Origin: CAYVQU01 sp964453155
GTDB taxonomy: Bacteria > Chloroflexota > Anaerolineae > Anaerolineales > UBA11858
NCBI GenBank assembly: GCA_964453155.1
Contig: CAYVQU010000004.1
Span: 1 to 64,000, forward strand
Direction: 5' to 3'
Length of the DNA stretch: 64,000 nt
Shown one piece after another: positions 26,421 to 33,608 of the stretch. A program made the position numbers and the translations under genes. The notes under the pieces were generated by a model, which saw only the letters and a program-made list of their open reading frames with translations, was not told where the DNA came from and did not search any database. Numbering within the stretch: position 1 is the stretch's first letter; each line of letters begins with the position of its first letter.

Positions 26421-26448
26421 ATAGAGCCATTCATGGCTCTATTTTTTT
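26421..26448 (+). terminator. Second terminator in the pyr leader
   Basis: ATAGAGCCAT (26421-26430) pairs with ATGGCTCTAT (26433-26442), followed by seven T, ending 23 bases before the pyrC start codon. Confidence 0.8.
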
Positions 26449-26471
26449 GTCTGCTGCCCAAAGGAAAAGCG

Positions 26472-27545
26472 ATGATAAAACTACCTGGCCTGATCGACCC
26501 CCATGTGCACTTGCGGGAACCCGGTCAAACCCATAAAGAAGATTTTACAACTGGGACTGCCGCGGCCCTCGCGGGGGGTGTGACCACGGTTTTAGCCATG
26601 CCGAACACCAATCCGCCTCTGGTGGATGCTGCAGCCTTCGATTCAGCCCTGAATTTGGGTGAATCCAAAGCCCTGTGTGACTTCGGTTTGTATGTGGGTG
26701 CCAACCTTGAGAATGCGGCCGAAATTCCAGCTTTAGCCCCCCAAGCCGCCGGACTAAAATTTTATCTCGACGCGACGTTTGGCCCTCTGCTTTTGGATGA
26801 CACTTCTGCCTGGATGGCGCACTTTGAAAATTGGCCCGCAGACCGCCCCATCGTTGCTCATGCGGAAGATGCCAATATCCCGGCTTTAATCTTTGTTGCC
26901 AGCCTCTTTGATCGCCCCGTTCACATCTGCCACGTTGCCAAACGTGCCGAAATTGAAATGATTAGGGCTGCTAAAGAAAAAGGTCACCCGGTAACCTGCG
27001 AAGTCGGCCCCCAGCATCTGTTCCTCTCGACTGCCGATTTCGACCGTCTCAGTCAAAATGGCAAATATCCCGGCCGCAAAGAAGTTCGCCCCCGCTTGGC
27101 AACCCCCGACGATCAGCAAGCCTTATGGGAGAATCTCGACGTCATCGATTGTTTCGCCACCGACCATGCTCCCCATCTTCTCAGCGAAAAAGACAGCGAT
27201 AACCCGCCCCCTGGTTTTCCCGGGGTCGAAACTGCCCTCCCATTATTCTTAACCGCCGTTCACGCTTCACGGCTTACACTCGAAGACATCATTCAACGCA
27301 TGTATCACAATCCCCGCCGCATCTTCATTCTCCCTGAACAACCCGAAACTTGGATTGAAGTTGACCCAGAAGCCAAATACCAAATTTCAGCCACCGAATC
27401 CCTCTCAAAATGCGGCTGGACCCCCTTTGAAGGTACCCCTGTTCAGGGACGAGTGGAACGCGTTGTACTGCGAGGTCAAACTGTCTATCAAAATGGAAAA
27501 ACCCTGGCAAAACCAGGTTATGGAACCAACGTTCGCACGTTCTAA
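26472..27545 (+). CDS. pyrC: Dihydroorotase
   Basis: A 357-residue amidohydrolase that closes carbamoyl-aspartate to dihydroorotate. 'DPHVHLREPGQTHKEDF' gives the metal-binding His-x-His at residues 11 and 13; 'LAMPNTNPP', 'LKFYLDATFG' (likely carboxylated Lys), 'HICHVA' and 'DCFATDHAPH' (catalytic Asp) complete the site. It is shorter than class I enzymes of about 420 residues and resembles the CAD-type group. The frame is open to 26394, but that stretch runs through both terminators; the ATG at 26472 with AAGGAA ahead is the sensible start. First gene of pyrC-pyrB-pyrFE-pyrD. Confidence 0.93.
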   Translation: MIKLPGLIDPHVHLREPGQTHKEDFTTGTAAALAGGVTTVLAMPNTNPPLVDAAAFDSALNLGESKALCDFGLYVGANLENAAEIPALAPQAAGLKFYLDATFGPLLLDDTSAWMAHFENWPADRPIVAHAEDANIPALIFVASLFDRPVHICHVAKRAEIEMIRAAKEKGHPVTCEVGPQHLFLSTADFDRLSQNGKYPGRKEVRPRLATPDDQQALWENLDVIDCFATDHAPHLLSEKDSDNPPPGFPGVETALPLFLTAVHASRLTLEDIIQRMYHNPRRIFILPEQPETWIEVDPEAKYQISATESLSKCGWTPFEGTPVQGRVERVVLRGQTVYQNGKTLAKPGYGTNVRTF

Positions 27546-27575
27546 CGTTTCAACATTCAACCTGCAACCTTAAAC
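27528..27575. repeat. AACGTT/CAACCT array at the end of pyrC
   Basis: AACGTT-like words lie at 27528, 27536, 27544, 27552 (AACATT), 27559 (AACCTG) and 27566 (AACCTT), a period of 8 falling to 7. The first words encode the last residues of PyrC and its stop. It resembles the array at 10917 in wording but here is not an inverted repeat. Confidence 0.6.
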
Positions 27576-27598
27576 ATATAAACCCAAAGGAGTAACCC

Positions 27599-28576
27599 AT
27601 GAATTTCACATCCCGCAACCCCCACCTGCCGTTTGGTGACCAGCGCACCGCCCCCTGGTATGGCCAATCCGTCATTTCCGTCAAGCAATTTAACCGCGAA
27701 GATTTGGAGTATATCTTCTCGGTGGCCCACGAGATGCAGGTCATGGTCGAGCGGATTGGCACCTTTGATCTGCTCAAAGGAAAAATTCTCGCTAACCTGT
27801 TCTACGAACCCTCCACCCGGACCTCCTCCAGCTTCACCGCCGCGATGGAACGCCTGGGTGGGTCGGTGATCCCGATTAACGAGGTGAAGTATTCCTCGGT
27901 TTCCAAAGGCGAAAGCCTGCCCGACACCATCCGTACGCTCGAGTGCTACGCCGATGTGGTCGTGCTGCGCCACCCTGAAGTAGGGTCGTCGGCTCTGGCT
28001 GCCAAGTATGCTCGTAAACCGGTCCTGAATGCCGGTGATGGGGTGGGTGAGCACCCCACGCAGGCCCTGTTGGATGCCCTGACGATCAAAGAAGAACTCG
28101 GTCACATTGACGGCCTGACCGTTACGATGCTGGGTGATCTTAAGAATGGCCGCACCATTCATTCCCTGGCTCGGCTGCTCTCGCTCTACAAAGTCAAACT
28201 CAACTATGTGGCCCCCGAAATTTTGCGGATGCCCCCCGAGTTGATCGCCGAACTTAAAGCTCTCGGTGTCGAGCAAAAAGAGTATGACAATCTCGAAGAT
28301 GCTCTCCCCGAAACCGATGTCCTCTACGTCACTCGCATTCAAAGAGAACGCTTTGAAGATTTGGCCGATTACGAACAGGTTTCTGGGGCCTACGTCATTG
28401 ATCCCGAAGTCATGAAAATCGCCAAAGACCGCATGATCGTGATGCATCCACTCCCCCGCGTCAACGAAATCAGCATGGATTTCGACGATGACCCCCGCGC
28501 CGCCTATTTCCGCCAGATGGAATACGGACTGTATGTCCGCATGGCGTTGTTGGCGATGGTGTTGGGCAAAGCTTAG
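27599..28576 (+). CDS. pyrB: Aspartate carbamoyltransferase, catalytic chain
   Basis: A 325-residue ATCase that joins carbamoyl phosphate and aspartate. 'FYEPSTRTSSSF' is the carbamoyl-phosphate site, 'HPEVGSSALAAKYA' (with 'NAGDGVGEHPTQALLD') and 'MLGDLKNGRTIHSL' are typical, and 'VMHPLPRVNEI' near the C-terminus closes the aspartate site. No pyrI regulatory chain is present nearby. AAAGGAG lies ahead of the ATG, 54 bases after pyrC. Confidence 0.96.
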   Translation: MNFTSRNPHLPFGDQRTAPWYGQSVISVKQFNREDLEYIFSVAHEMQVMVERIGTFDLLKGKILANLFYEPSTRTSSSFTAAMERLGGSVIPINEVKYSSVSKGESLPDTIRTLECYADVVVLRHPEVGSSALAAKYARKPVLNAGDGVGEHPTQALLDALTIKEELGHIDGLTVTMLGDLKNGRTIHSLARLLSLYKVKLNYVAPEILRMPPELIAELKALGVEQKEYDNLEDALPETDVLYVTRIQRERFEDLADYEQVSGAYVIDPEVMKIAKDRMIVMHPLPRVNEISMDFDDDPRAAYFRQMEYGLYVRMALLAMVLGKA

Positions 28577-28586
28577 ATTTTTCTGT

Positions 28587-28636
28587 GAAACGTGATACGT
28601 GAATTTTGAATGCTATCACGCTTCACGTATCACGAA
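28587..28636. repeat. Perfect 7-base-period inverted array between pyrB and pyrFE
   Basis: Seven heptads in register: GTGAAAC, GTGATAC, GTGAATT, TTGAATG, CTATCAC, GCTTCAC, GTATCAC. CGTGATACGTGA (28593-28604) pairs perfectly with TCACGTATCACG (28625-28636). It lies directly before the AAGGA ribosome site of pyrFE and could influence its translation or mRNA stability. Confidence 0.8.
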
Positions 28637-28645
28637 GGAAATTCC

Positions 28646-30073
28646 ATGACCTTTTTCTCTCGACTTGAAGCTCGAATTCGTGAAATTGACTCGCTCCTTT
28701 GCGTCGGTCTCGACCCTCATCCCGCGGACCTGACGCCGTTTACGGCTGATTCGGCCCGGACGTTTTGTCTCCGGCTGATAGAGGCTACTGCTGACTTAGC
28801 CGCGGCCTATAAACCCAATGCCGCTTTTTTTGAAGCCCTCGGTCCGGAGGGTGTGGCGGCCTTGCAGGAAGTCATCGCCGCGATCCCGGATGAAATTCCG
28901 GTCGTTTTAGATGCCAAACGCGGCGATATTTCTTCTACGGCGAAGGCCTATGCCCAGGCGGTCTTTGAAACCTTGGGTGCCGACTGTGTCACAATCAACC
29001 CGTATCTAGGATACGATGCAATTGAGCCGTTCATTGCCGACCCGGAAAAGGGTGTTTTCATGTTATGCAAAACATCTAACCCGAGTGCCGCGGATTTGCA
29101 AGACCTCGCGGTAGGGGCACAATATATTGTGCCCCTACATGTCCGCGTGGCCGAATTATCCCAACAATGGAACACCAACGACAATCTTGGCCTCGTTGTC
29201 GGGGCGACGCAACCTGAATCGCTAGCCCGGGTGCGGGCCGCAGCCCCAGATGTGTGGATTTTGGCCCCAGGGATTGGCGCTCAAGGCGGCGATATCCAGG
29301 CTGCGCTCCAGGCTGGCCTGCGGGTTGATGGGTTGGGGGTGTTGGTGCCAGTTTCGCGCGGGATTTCGAGAGCCGATGATCCCCGGCAGGCGGCGTTGGA
29401 ATTGCGAGATGCGATCAACGCGCAGCGGGCAGTGATCCGTCGCCAGTCAACAGTAATCGGTTCCGATACTGACAAACTGTTTACTGATCACAGTTCACTG
29501 GCCACTGGCCTTCTAGAGGTTGGCTGTATCAAATTTGGCAGCTTCATCCTCAAATCTGGGATTGAATCGCCGATTTATATCGACTTGCGGCGGTTAGTGG
29601 GATATCCCAAACTGCTCGCTGAAGTCGCAGCTGCATTTGAGATTATCTTGCGAAACTTAGAATTCGATCATTTGGCCGCCTTGCCCTACGCGGCCATGCC
29701 GATTACGTCCGCAATTAGTCTGCAAACCGGCTGGCCGATGATTTACCCGCGTAAAGAAGTCAAAGAATACGGCACTAAAGTTCAAATTGAAGGAATTTTC
29801 GTAGCTGGGGAACAAGCTGTTGTGATCGATGATTTGATCTCGACAGGGGGTAGTAAATTTGAAGGGATTGCAAAACTCGAATCAGGAGGGCTGAAAGTGA
29901 CCGATATCGTCGTCCTCATCGATCGTAGCCCTGATGGTGGGGCCGAGTTGCAGGACCGAGGTTATAAACTTCACGCGGTGCTGACGATTGATGATTTGTT
30001 GGATTATTACGAGCAAACTGCGACTGTCCCGATTGAAAAAATTACTGAAGTGCGAGAATTTTTGAGCAAGTAA
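28646..30073 (+). CDS. pyrFE: Fused orotidine-5'-phosphate decarboxylase / orotate phosphoribosyltransferase
   Basis: A 475-residue bifunctional protein for the last two steps to UMP. Residues 1-265 are OMP decarboxylase of the longer type: 'LLCVGLDPHP', 'VVLDAKRGDISSTAKAYA' (catalytic Lys-Asp) and 'INPYLGYDAIEPFI'. Residues 285-475 are orotate phosphoribosyltransferase: 'FILKSGIESPIYIDLRRL' and the PRPP loop 'VVIDDLISTGGSK'. The domain order is the reverse of eukaryotic UMP synthase. The ATG at 28646 with AAGGA is preferred over one at 28610 inside the heptad array. A perfect palindrome at 29111-29138 lies in frame inside the decarboxylase part. Confidence 0.93.
   Translation: MTFFSRLEARIREIDSLLCVGLDPHPADLTPFTADSARTFCLRLIEATADLAAAYKPNAAFFEALGPEGVAALQEVIAAIPDEIPVVLDAKRGDISSTAKAYAQAVFETLGADCVTINPYLGYDAIEPFIADPEKGVFMLCKTSNPSAADLQDLAVGAQYIVPLHVRVAELSQQWNTNDNLGLVVGATQPESLARVRAAAPDVWILAPGIGAQGGDIQAALQAGLRVDGLGVLVPVSRGISRADDPRQAALELRDAINAQRAVIRRQSTVIGSDTDKLFTDHSSLATGLLEVGCIKFGSFILKSGIESPIYIDLRRLVGYPKLLAEVAAAFEIILRNLEFDHLAALPYAAMPITSAISLQTGWPMIYPRKEVKEYGTKVQIEGIFVAGEQAVVIDDLISTGGSKFEGIAKLESGGLKVTDIVVLIDRSPDGGAELQDRGYKLHAVLTIDDLLDYYEQTATVPIEKITEVREFLSK
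29111..29138. repeat. 28-base perfect palindrome in frame within pyrF
   Basis: GTAGGGGCACAAT (29111-29123) is the inverted complement of 29126-29138, with AT in the middle. It is translated as roughly residues 155-165 of PyrFE ('VGAQYIVPLHV'), at a surface loop of variable sequence in the family. The same arm word GTAGGGGC begins the palindrome after pyrD at 31175. Confidence 0.8.
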
Positions 30074-30078
30074 CGAGT

Positions 30079-30125
30079 GATAAGATAACTAGGGAATAGG
30101 AAACCTATTCCCTAGTTATCTTATC
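30079..30125. repeat. 22-base-arm hairpin between pyrFE and pyrD
   Basis: 30079-30100 is a perfect inverted complement of 30104-30125 with loop AAA; CCTT words continue at about 7-base steps to the pyrD start. There is no T-run, so it is not an ordinary terminator. Confidence 0.75.
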
Positions 30126-30143
30126 CTTATACCTTGTCACCTT

Positions 30144-31169
30144 ATGATGTATCAAACGATCTTCCGTCCGTTCCTTTTCCGTCTTGACCCCGAACGGGTC
30201 CATGAATTTACGCTGCACGCTTTACGTTTCACGGGCTCATTTCTGCCCTTAAAGAATTTTGTTCAAAATCAGTTCACTGCGCATAGTCAAAAAAATGTAG
30301 AAGTCGAAGCTTTTGGACTAAAATTTGCTAACCCTGTAGGACTCGCCGCGGGTTATGATAAAGATGGTTTAGGCTGGCGTGGACTCACCACTTTGGGTTT
30401 TGGTCACATTGAAATTGGCACCGTAACCCCCAAACCCCAGGGGGGTAACCCCAAACCCAGGATTTTCCGTATCCCTGAAGAAAACGCGGTTATCAATCGA
30501 ATGGGATTTCCAGGTCACGGGGCAGATTTTCTCGAAAATCAACTAATTCCGGTTGCCAGTCGTCTATCATCCGGCATTTTGGGCATCAATATTGGTAAAA
30601 ACAAAAATACACCCAATGAAGAAGCGGCGCGGGATTATGTCTATTTACTCGAGAAGTTTACCCCTTACGCCGATTACTTTGCCATAAATATTTCTTCCCC
30701 GAATACGGTGGGACTACGGCGGCTTCAGGCTCGCGATTATCTCGAAGATTTACTCTCGCAGTTGTCGAAAGCCTGTCACAAGTCATCAACCCCCAGACCG
30801 ATTATGGTGAAACTGGCTCCCGATTTGGACGATGCCGAACTCGATGATGCTTTGGGCGCGATCCTTGATGTCGGTATGGACGGTGTTATTGCAACCAACA
30901 CAACGATCAGCCGAAAAGATTTGAAGTCACCGATCGGGCAACAGGCTGGGGGTTTAAGTGGTGCCCCGCTGACTGCAAAAAGCCGCGGAGCGGTTGCAAA
31001 AATATATCAGCGTACGAATGGGGAATTGCCAATTGTCGGCGTTGGGGGCATCATGAGCCCAGATGATGCCAACGCGATGCTGGATGCGGGGGCGACGTTG
31101 ATTCAGGTCTATTCCGGGTTGATTTATGCTGGGCCAGGTTTAGTGAAAAATATCGTGGAAAATCTGTAA
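30144..31169 (+). CDS. pyrD: Dihydroorotate dehydrogenase, quinone type (class 2)
   Basis: A 341-residue membrane-associated flavoenzyme that oxidises dihydroorotate to orotate and passes electrons to quinone. 'FRPFLFRLDPERVHEFTLHA' is the N-terminal membrane-binding helix of class 2; 'GLAAGYDKDGLG', 'NRMGFPGHGADFL', 'NISSPNTVGLRRLQ' (with the class 2 serine), 'ATNTTISR' and 'GGIMSPDDANAMLDAGA' are the FMN and substrate motifs. Last gene of the operon. ATG codons at 30144 and 30147 are both possible; the ribosome site is poor. Confidence 0.96.
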   Translation: MMYQTIFRPFLFRLDPERVHEFTLHALRFTGSFLPLKNFVQNQFTAHSQKNVEVEAFGLKFANPVGLAAGYDKDGLGWRGLTTLGFGHIEIGTVTPKPQGGNPKPRIFRIPEENAVINRMGFPGHGADFLENQLIPVASRLSSGILGINIGKNKNTPNEEAARDYVYLLEKFTPYADYFAINISSPNTVGLRRLQARDYLEDLLSQLSKACHKSSTPRPIMVKLAPDLDDAELDDALGAILDVGMDGVIATNTTISRKDLKSPIGQQAGGLSGAPLTAKSRGAVAKIYQRTNGELPIVGVGGIMSPDDANAMLDAGATLIQVYSGLIYAGPGLVKNIVENL

Positions 31170-31172
31170 AAA

Positions 31173-31205
31173 TTGTAGGGGCTGGTCTTAGACCAGCCCC
31201 TACAA
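31173..31205. terminator. Palindromic terminator-like element after pyrD
   Basis: TTGTAGGGGCTGGTCT (31173-31188) pairs with 31190-31205 around a single T. Convergent to the permease gene ending at 31208. Its outer word matches the palindrome inside pyrF. There is no real T-run, so termination is plausible but not certain. Confidence 0.65.
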
Positions 31206-31207
31206 CA

Positions 31208-31693
31208 TTACCTAAATAATAACATCGCAATCACCCCAGCAAACAAAGGAATCGCCAATCCTAACCCCCACCGAACCGCCGTAAACCGCCAGCCCATAAA
31301 CGGAATTTCAAACCCAATGGTTAGCAGTGCCTGGGTTGACCAGCTGGTGATGATGGTCACTGCTGGACCCAGTCCAGCACCAGCCTGATAGAGAATGGCA
31401 ATCAACGGGAAAACCACATACGGCCCGCCTGGCAGCAGCATCCCAATGATTTCTCCCAGCAATAAACCACGCAATCCTGAATTTGGTCCAATCCATTCTT
31501 GAATGAGTTGGGTGGGGGAGAGGACGTTTACATAGCCCACAATGATGAACGCGATAATCATCAAGGCCGCGTTGCGTTTGGCTGTCTGCCTGGCGAGTTG
31601 GAGGCCCTTTTGTAAGCTTCCGTCACTTTTTTGGCCGGCGAAGAGCATCAAGCCGAGGGCAATAATCCACAGTACGATGGTCGCAGTTGTCAT
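31208..31693 (-). CDS. Permease half, second of a coupled pair
   Basis: A 161-residue protein with four or five hydrophobic helices. 'PGGPYVVFPLIAILYQAGAG' matches 'PGGPYVYYPIAGALLQTGAG' in the upstream gene, so the two are paralogous halves of a UPF0718/COG0701-type permease. The ATG at 31693 overlaps the upstream stop as ATGA, which fixes the start; the frame is open much further upstream only because it shadows the neighbour. The two halves probably form one transporter. Substrate unknown. Confidence 0.75.
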   Translation of the reverse strand: MTTATIVLWIIALGLMLFAGQKSDGSLQKGLQLARQTAKRNAALMIIAFIIVGYVNVLSPTQLIQEWIGPNSGLRGLLLGEIIGMLLPGGPYVVFPLIAILYQAGAGLGPAVTIITSWSTQALLTIGFEIPFMGWRFTAVRWGLGLAIPLFAGVIAMLLFR

Positions 31694-32232
31694 CGTTGCA
31701 CCGCCATTCGAATCCGTTCCAGGTAGCGGCCAAAAAGTGTTTCCGCCAGAAATCCCATCAGCGGGGGAATGATGAAGGTGATCCCATAACGAACAAAGGT
31801 CAATTCGGGTCCTAGCAGGGCCAATTCCATGGGGATGCGGGAGATCGACCACAAATTTTTGGCGATCACAAAGGCAACCAAAACACCTAATCCGGCTCCA
31901 GTTTGGAGCAATGCTCCAGCAATAGGATAATAAACATACGGGCCTCCGGGAATCAGCGCTCCGCCTAAACAGGCCAGTGCTAGCCCTTTCCACCCCGATT
32001 CAGAACCTAACCAGCGGGTGACCATCTCCCGACTGACCAGAGATTGGATCAACCCGGCAGTCAGAAACGCAGCGATCAACAGGGGAATGACGCTCAATAA
32101 AATCCCGCCCCCCGATTTGATCCCGGCCAGTGCGAGTGACGGGCCTCCACTTCGCCGGGCGAGGAAGCCTAGCACCAGGGCGACGATGGCTAGAAAAATA
32201 GGCGTATTGTCTCGTTTAGGTTTTGTTTTCAT
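31690..32232 (-). CDS. Permease half, first of a coupled pair
   Basis: A 180-residue protein with about five hydrophobic helices and the repeated motif 'GGALIPGGPYVYYPI'. In the COG0701 (ArsP-like) permeases two such halves make one protein; here they are separate genes with a 4-base overlap, expressed in equal amount. Neither half shows the cysteines of arsenite carriers. A heptad array (32244-32328) lies between its start codon and the DUF3048 gene upstream. Confidence 0.75.
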   Translation of the reverse strand: MKTKPKRDNTPIFLAIVALVLGFLARRSGGPSLALAGIKSGGGILLSVIPLLIAAFLTAGLIQSLVSREMVTRWLGSESGWKGLALACLGGALIPGGPYVYYPIAGALLQTGAGLGVLVAFVIAKNLWSISRIPMELALLGPELTFVRYGITFIIPPLMGFLAETLFGRYLERIRMAVQR

Positions 32233-32243
32233 CGCGATTTGAT

Positions 32244-32328
32244 GGAAGACCGGAGACGGATGACGGGTTATGAATTCATCCGTTTTGGCTACTGGTACTC
32301 GGTCTTCCGTCCTTGGTCCTCCGTCTGT
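32244..32328. repeat. Heptad-periodic inverted array (GAAGACCG family)
   Basis: Left words GGAAGAC, CGGAGAC, GGATGAC, GGGTTAT (32244-32271) and right words GGTCTTC, CGTCCTT, GGTCCTC, CGTCTGT (32301-32328) are all 7 bases long. GGAAGACCG (32244-32252) pairs with CGGTCTTCC (32300-32308). It fills the gap between the DUF3048 stop and the permease start. Confidence 0.75.
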
Positions 32329-33600
32329 TCATGGGATAAAAAACTGAAAATTCCAATCTGGGCTGCTAGCATTGAGAAAAGAAGTTGCTCCGATCACCAC
32401 AAACCAGGTATTGCCGGGTTTGAGTGGGAAGCGGCTGCCATCTTCATAAGACAAAAAAATAATTTCGTCATCGTTCAACCGCCCCCAATTAACCTGATAG
32501 CCAAATCCATCTCGAAACACATATGCTTTTCCATAGCCCTCCAACGGAATTTGTAGAATTTCTGGCCGGACACTGTAATATTCATGCTTGGCCAGCAAAA
32601 TAATAACATTATCGGCGGAAATAACTTCTCCCGTCAGGCGATCGACAGTATGTTCGAAAACTTCTTGGCCAGCATCGGCATCGATTACATCTTGGTGGCG
32701 GATAAATTTACCCACAATGGAATCATATTCCCAAAAATGTTGACTGCCAAATGAGTACCGGATCAACATACTGTCGGTAGTGTGACCATTTGGGGGGATA
32801 ATGGGATTAAAGGCCAACCCATCTAAATTTTGACGATGATTGGCAACCCTCTTTTGCTCGAAATGCTGGTGTAGGAAAGTTGTATCAGTGACCAAATTAT
32901 TCCAGGGGGCTTCGCTAAGTCGGCAGAGGGGATACGTGACTGAGGGTGGGCAAGGGATATCCGTAATCGTTGCTAAACGGTCGGTGAAATTCGAATACGC
33001 AAATCGCTCTCGAATCCGCCAATCGGCACTGCCATAGGCCAGGAAGGATTTATACATCTCAACCAAATCTTTGTCTGTAAATCGGGCGGAGCGGATCGGA
33101 CCAATTTGCTCGACATCTTGACTGTAGAAGATGGGGTGAAACCGGGTTAGCCCGGCCTCATGGTAATACTCAAAAACATGATCGGCGAAGGATAACCCCC
33201 AGGTTGGGCGTGAACTGCGGGGATAATGAGCGACTTTTACCGAGATCGGTCGGCGGTTGAGATTAGCGGGCTCTAACACGAGCAAACCGGTCAGTGGATT
33301 GACATTGACCGGGAAGTTGACCGGTCCGTAGCCTTCGGGAGGATAATCGGCCAAAAAATCAGAAGTTGGAGTAGCGGAGGGGGTTCGAGTTTCTGTTGGT
33401 GTGAGGGTTTTTGTGGGTGTTGCAGTCGGTGTTAAAGTCGAGGTCAGCATTGAAGTTGGGGTTACTGCCCCAATTTTTGTGGGAGTCAACGTGGGAGCCG
33501 GGATTACTTTAATTTTTGGCTGACAAGCCCCAAGAAATCCAGTAATGCCCAAGAAGAGGCTAACAGATAAAAAATTTAGAAATCGATTACGGGCAAACAT
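32329..33600 (-). CDS. DUF3048 domain lipoprotein (second copy)
   Basis: A 423-residue exported lipoprotein: signal peptide with lipobox 'FLGACQP' (Cys near 26), then a low-complexity linker of Thr-Pro-rich repeats (about 35-85), then a DUF3048 (YerB-like) domain. Family-like segments are 'NPLTGLLVLEPANLNRRPIS', 'SFADHVFEYYHEAGLTRFHP', 'QDVEQIGPIRSARFTDKDLV' and, near the end, 'GNTWFVVI'. The domain's function is unknown. It follows its paralogue by 8 bases, and the pair share about the same order of motifs, so they arose by duplication. Confidence 0.85.
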   Translation of the reverse strand: MFARNRFLNFLSVSLFLGITGFLGACQPKIKVIPAPTLTPTKIGAVTPTSMLTSTLTPTATPTKTLTPTETRTPSATPTSDFLADYPPEGYGPVNFPVNVNPLTGLLVLEPANLNRRPISVKVAHYPRSSRPTWGLSFADHVFEYYHEAGLTRFHPIFYSQDVEQIGPIRSARFTDKDLVEMYKSFLAYGSADWRIRERFAYSNFTDRLATITDIPCPPSVTYPLCRLSEAPWNNLVTDTTFLHQHFEQKRVANHRQNLDGLAFNPIIPPNGHTTDSMLIRYSFGSQHFWEYDSIVGKFIRHQDVIDADAGQEVFEHTVDRLTGEVISADNVIILLAKHEYYSVRPEILQIPLEGYGKAYVFRDGFGYQVNWGRLNDDEIIFLSYEDGSRFPLKPGNTWFVVIGATSFLNASSPDWNFQFFIP

Positions 33601-33608
33601 CTCGCAGA

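Noticed and set aside
26394..26471. N-terminal extension of pyrC
   Set aside because: The frame runs through a T-run and a terminator; the ATG at 26472 has the ribosome site and the conserved start.
27557..28447. Open frame of 296 codons antisense to pyrB
   Set aside because: Shadow frame inside a highly conserved gene.
30170..30245. Heptad-like words (TTACGTTTCACG) inside the 5' end of pyrD
   Set aside because: They encode the conserved N-terminal helix of class 2 PyrD, so coincidence is the better explanation.
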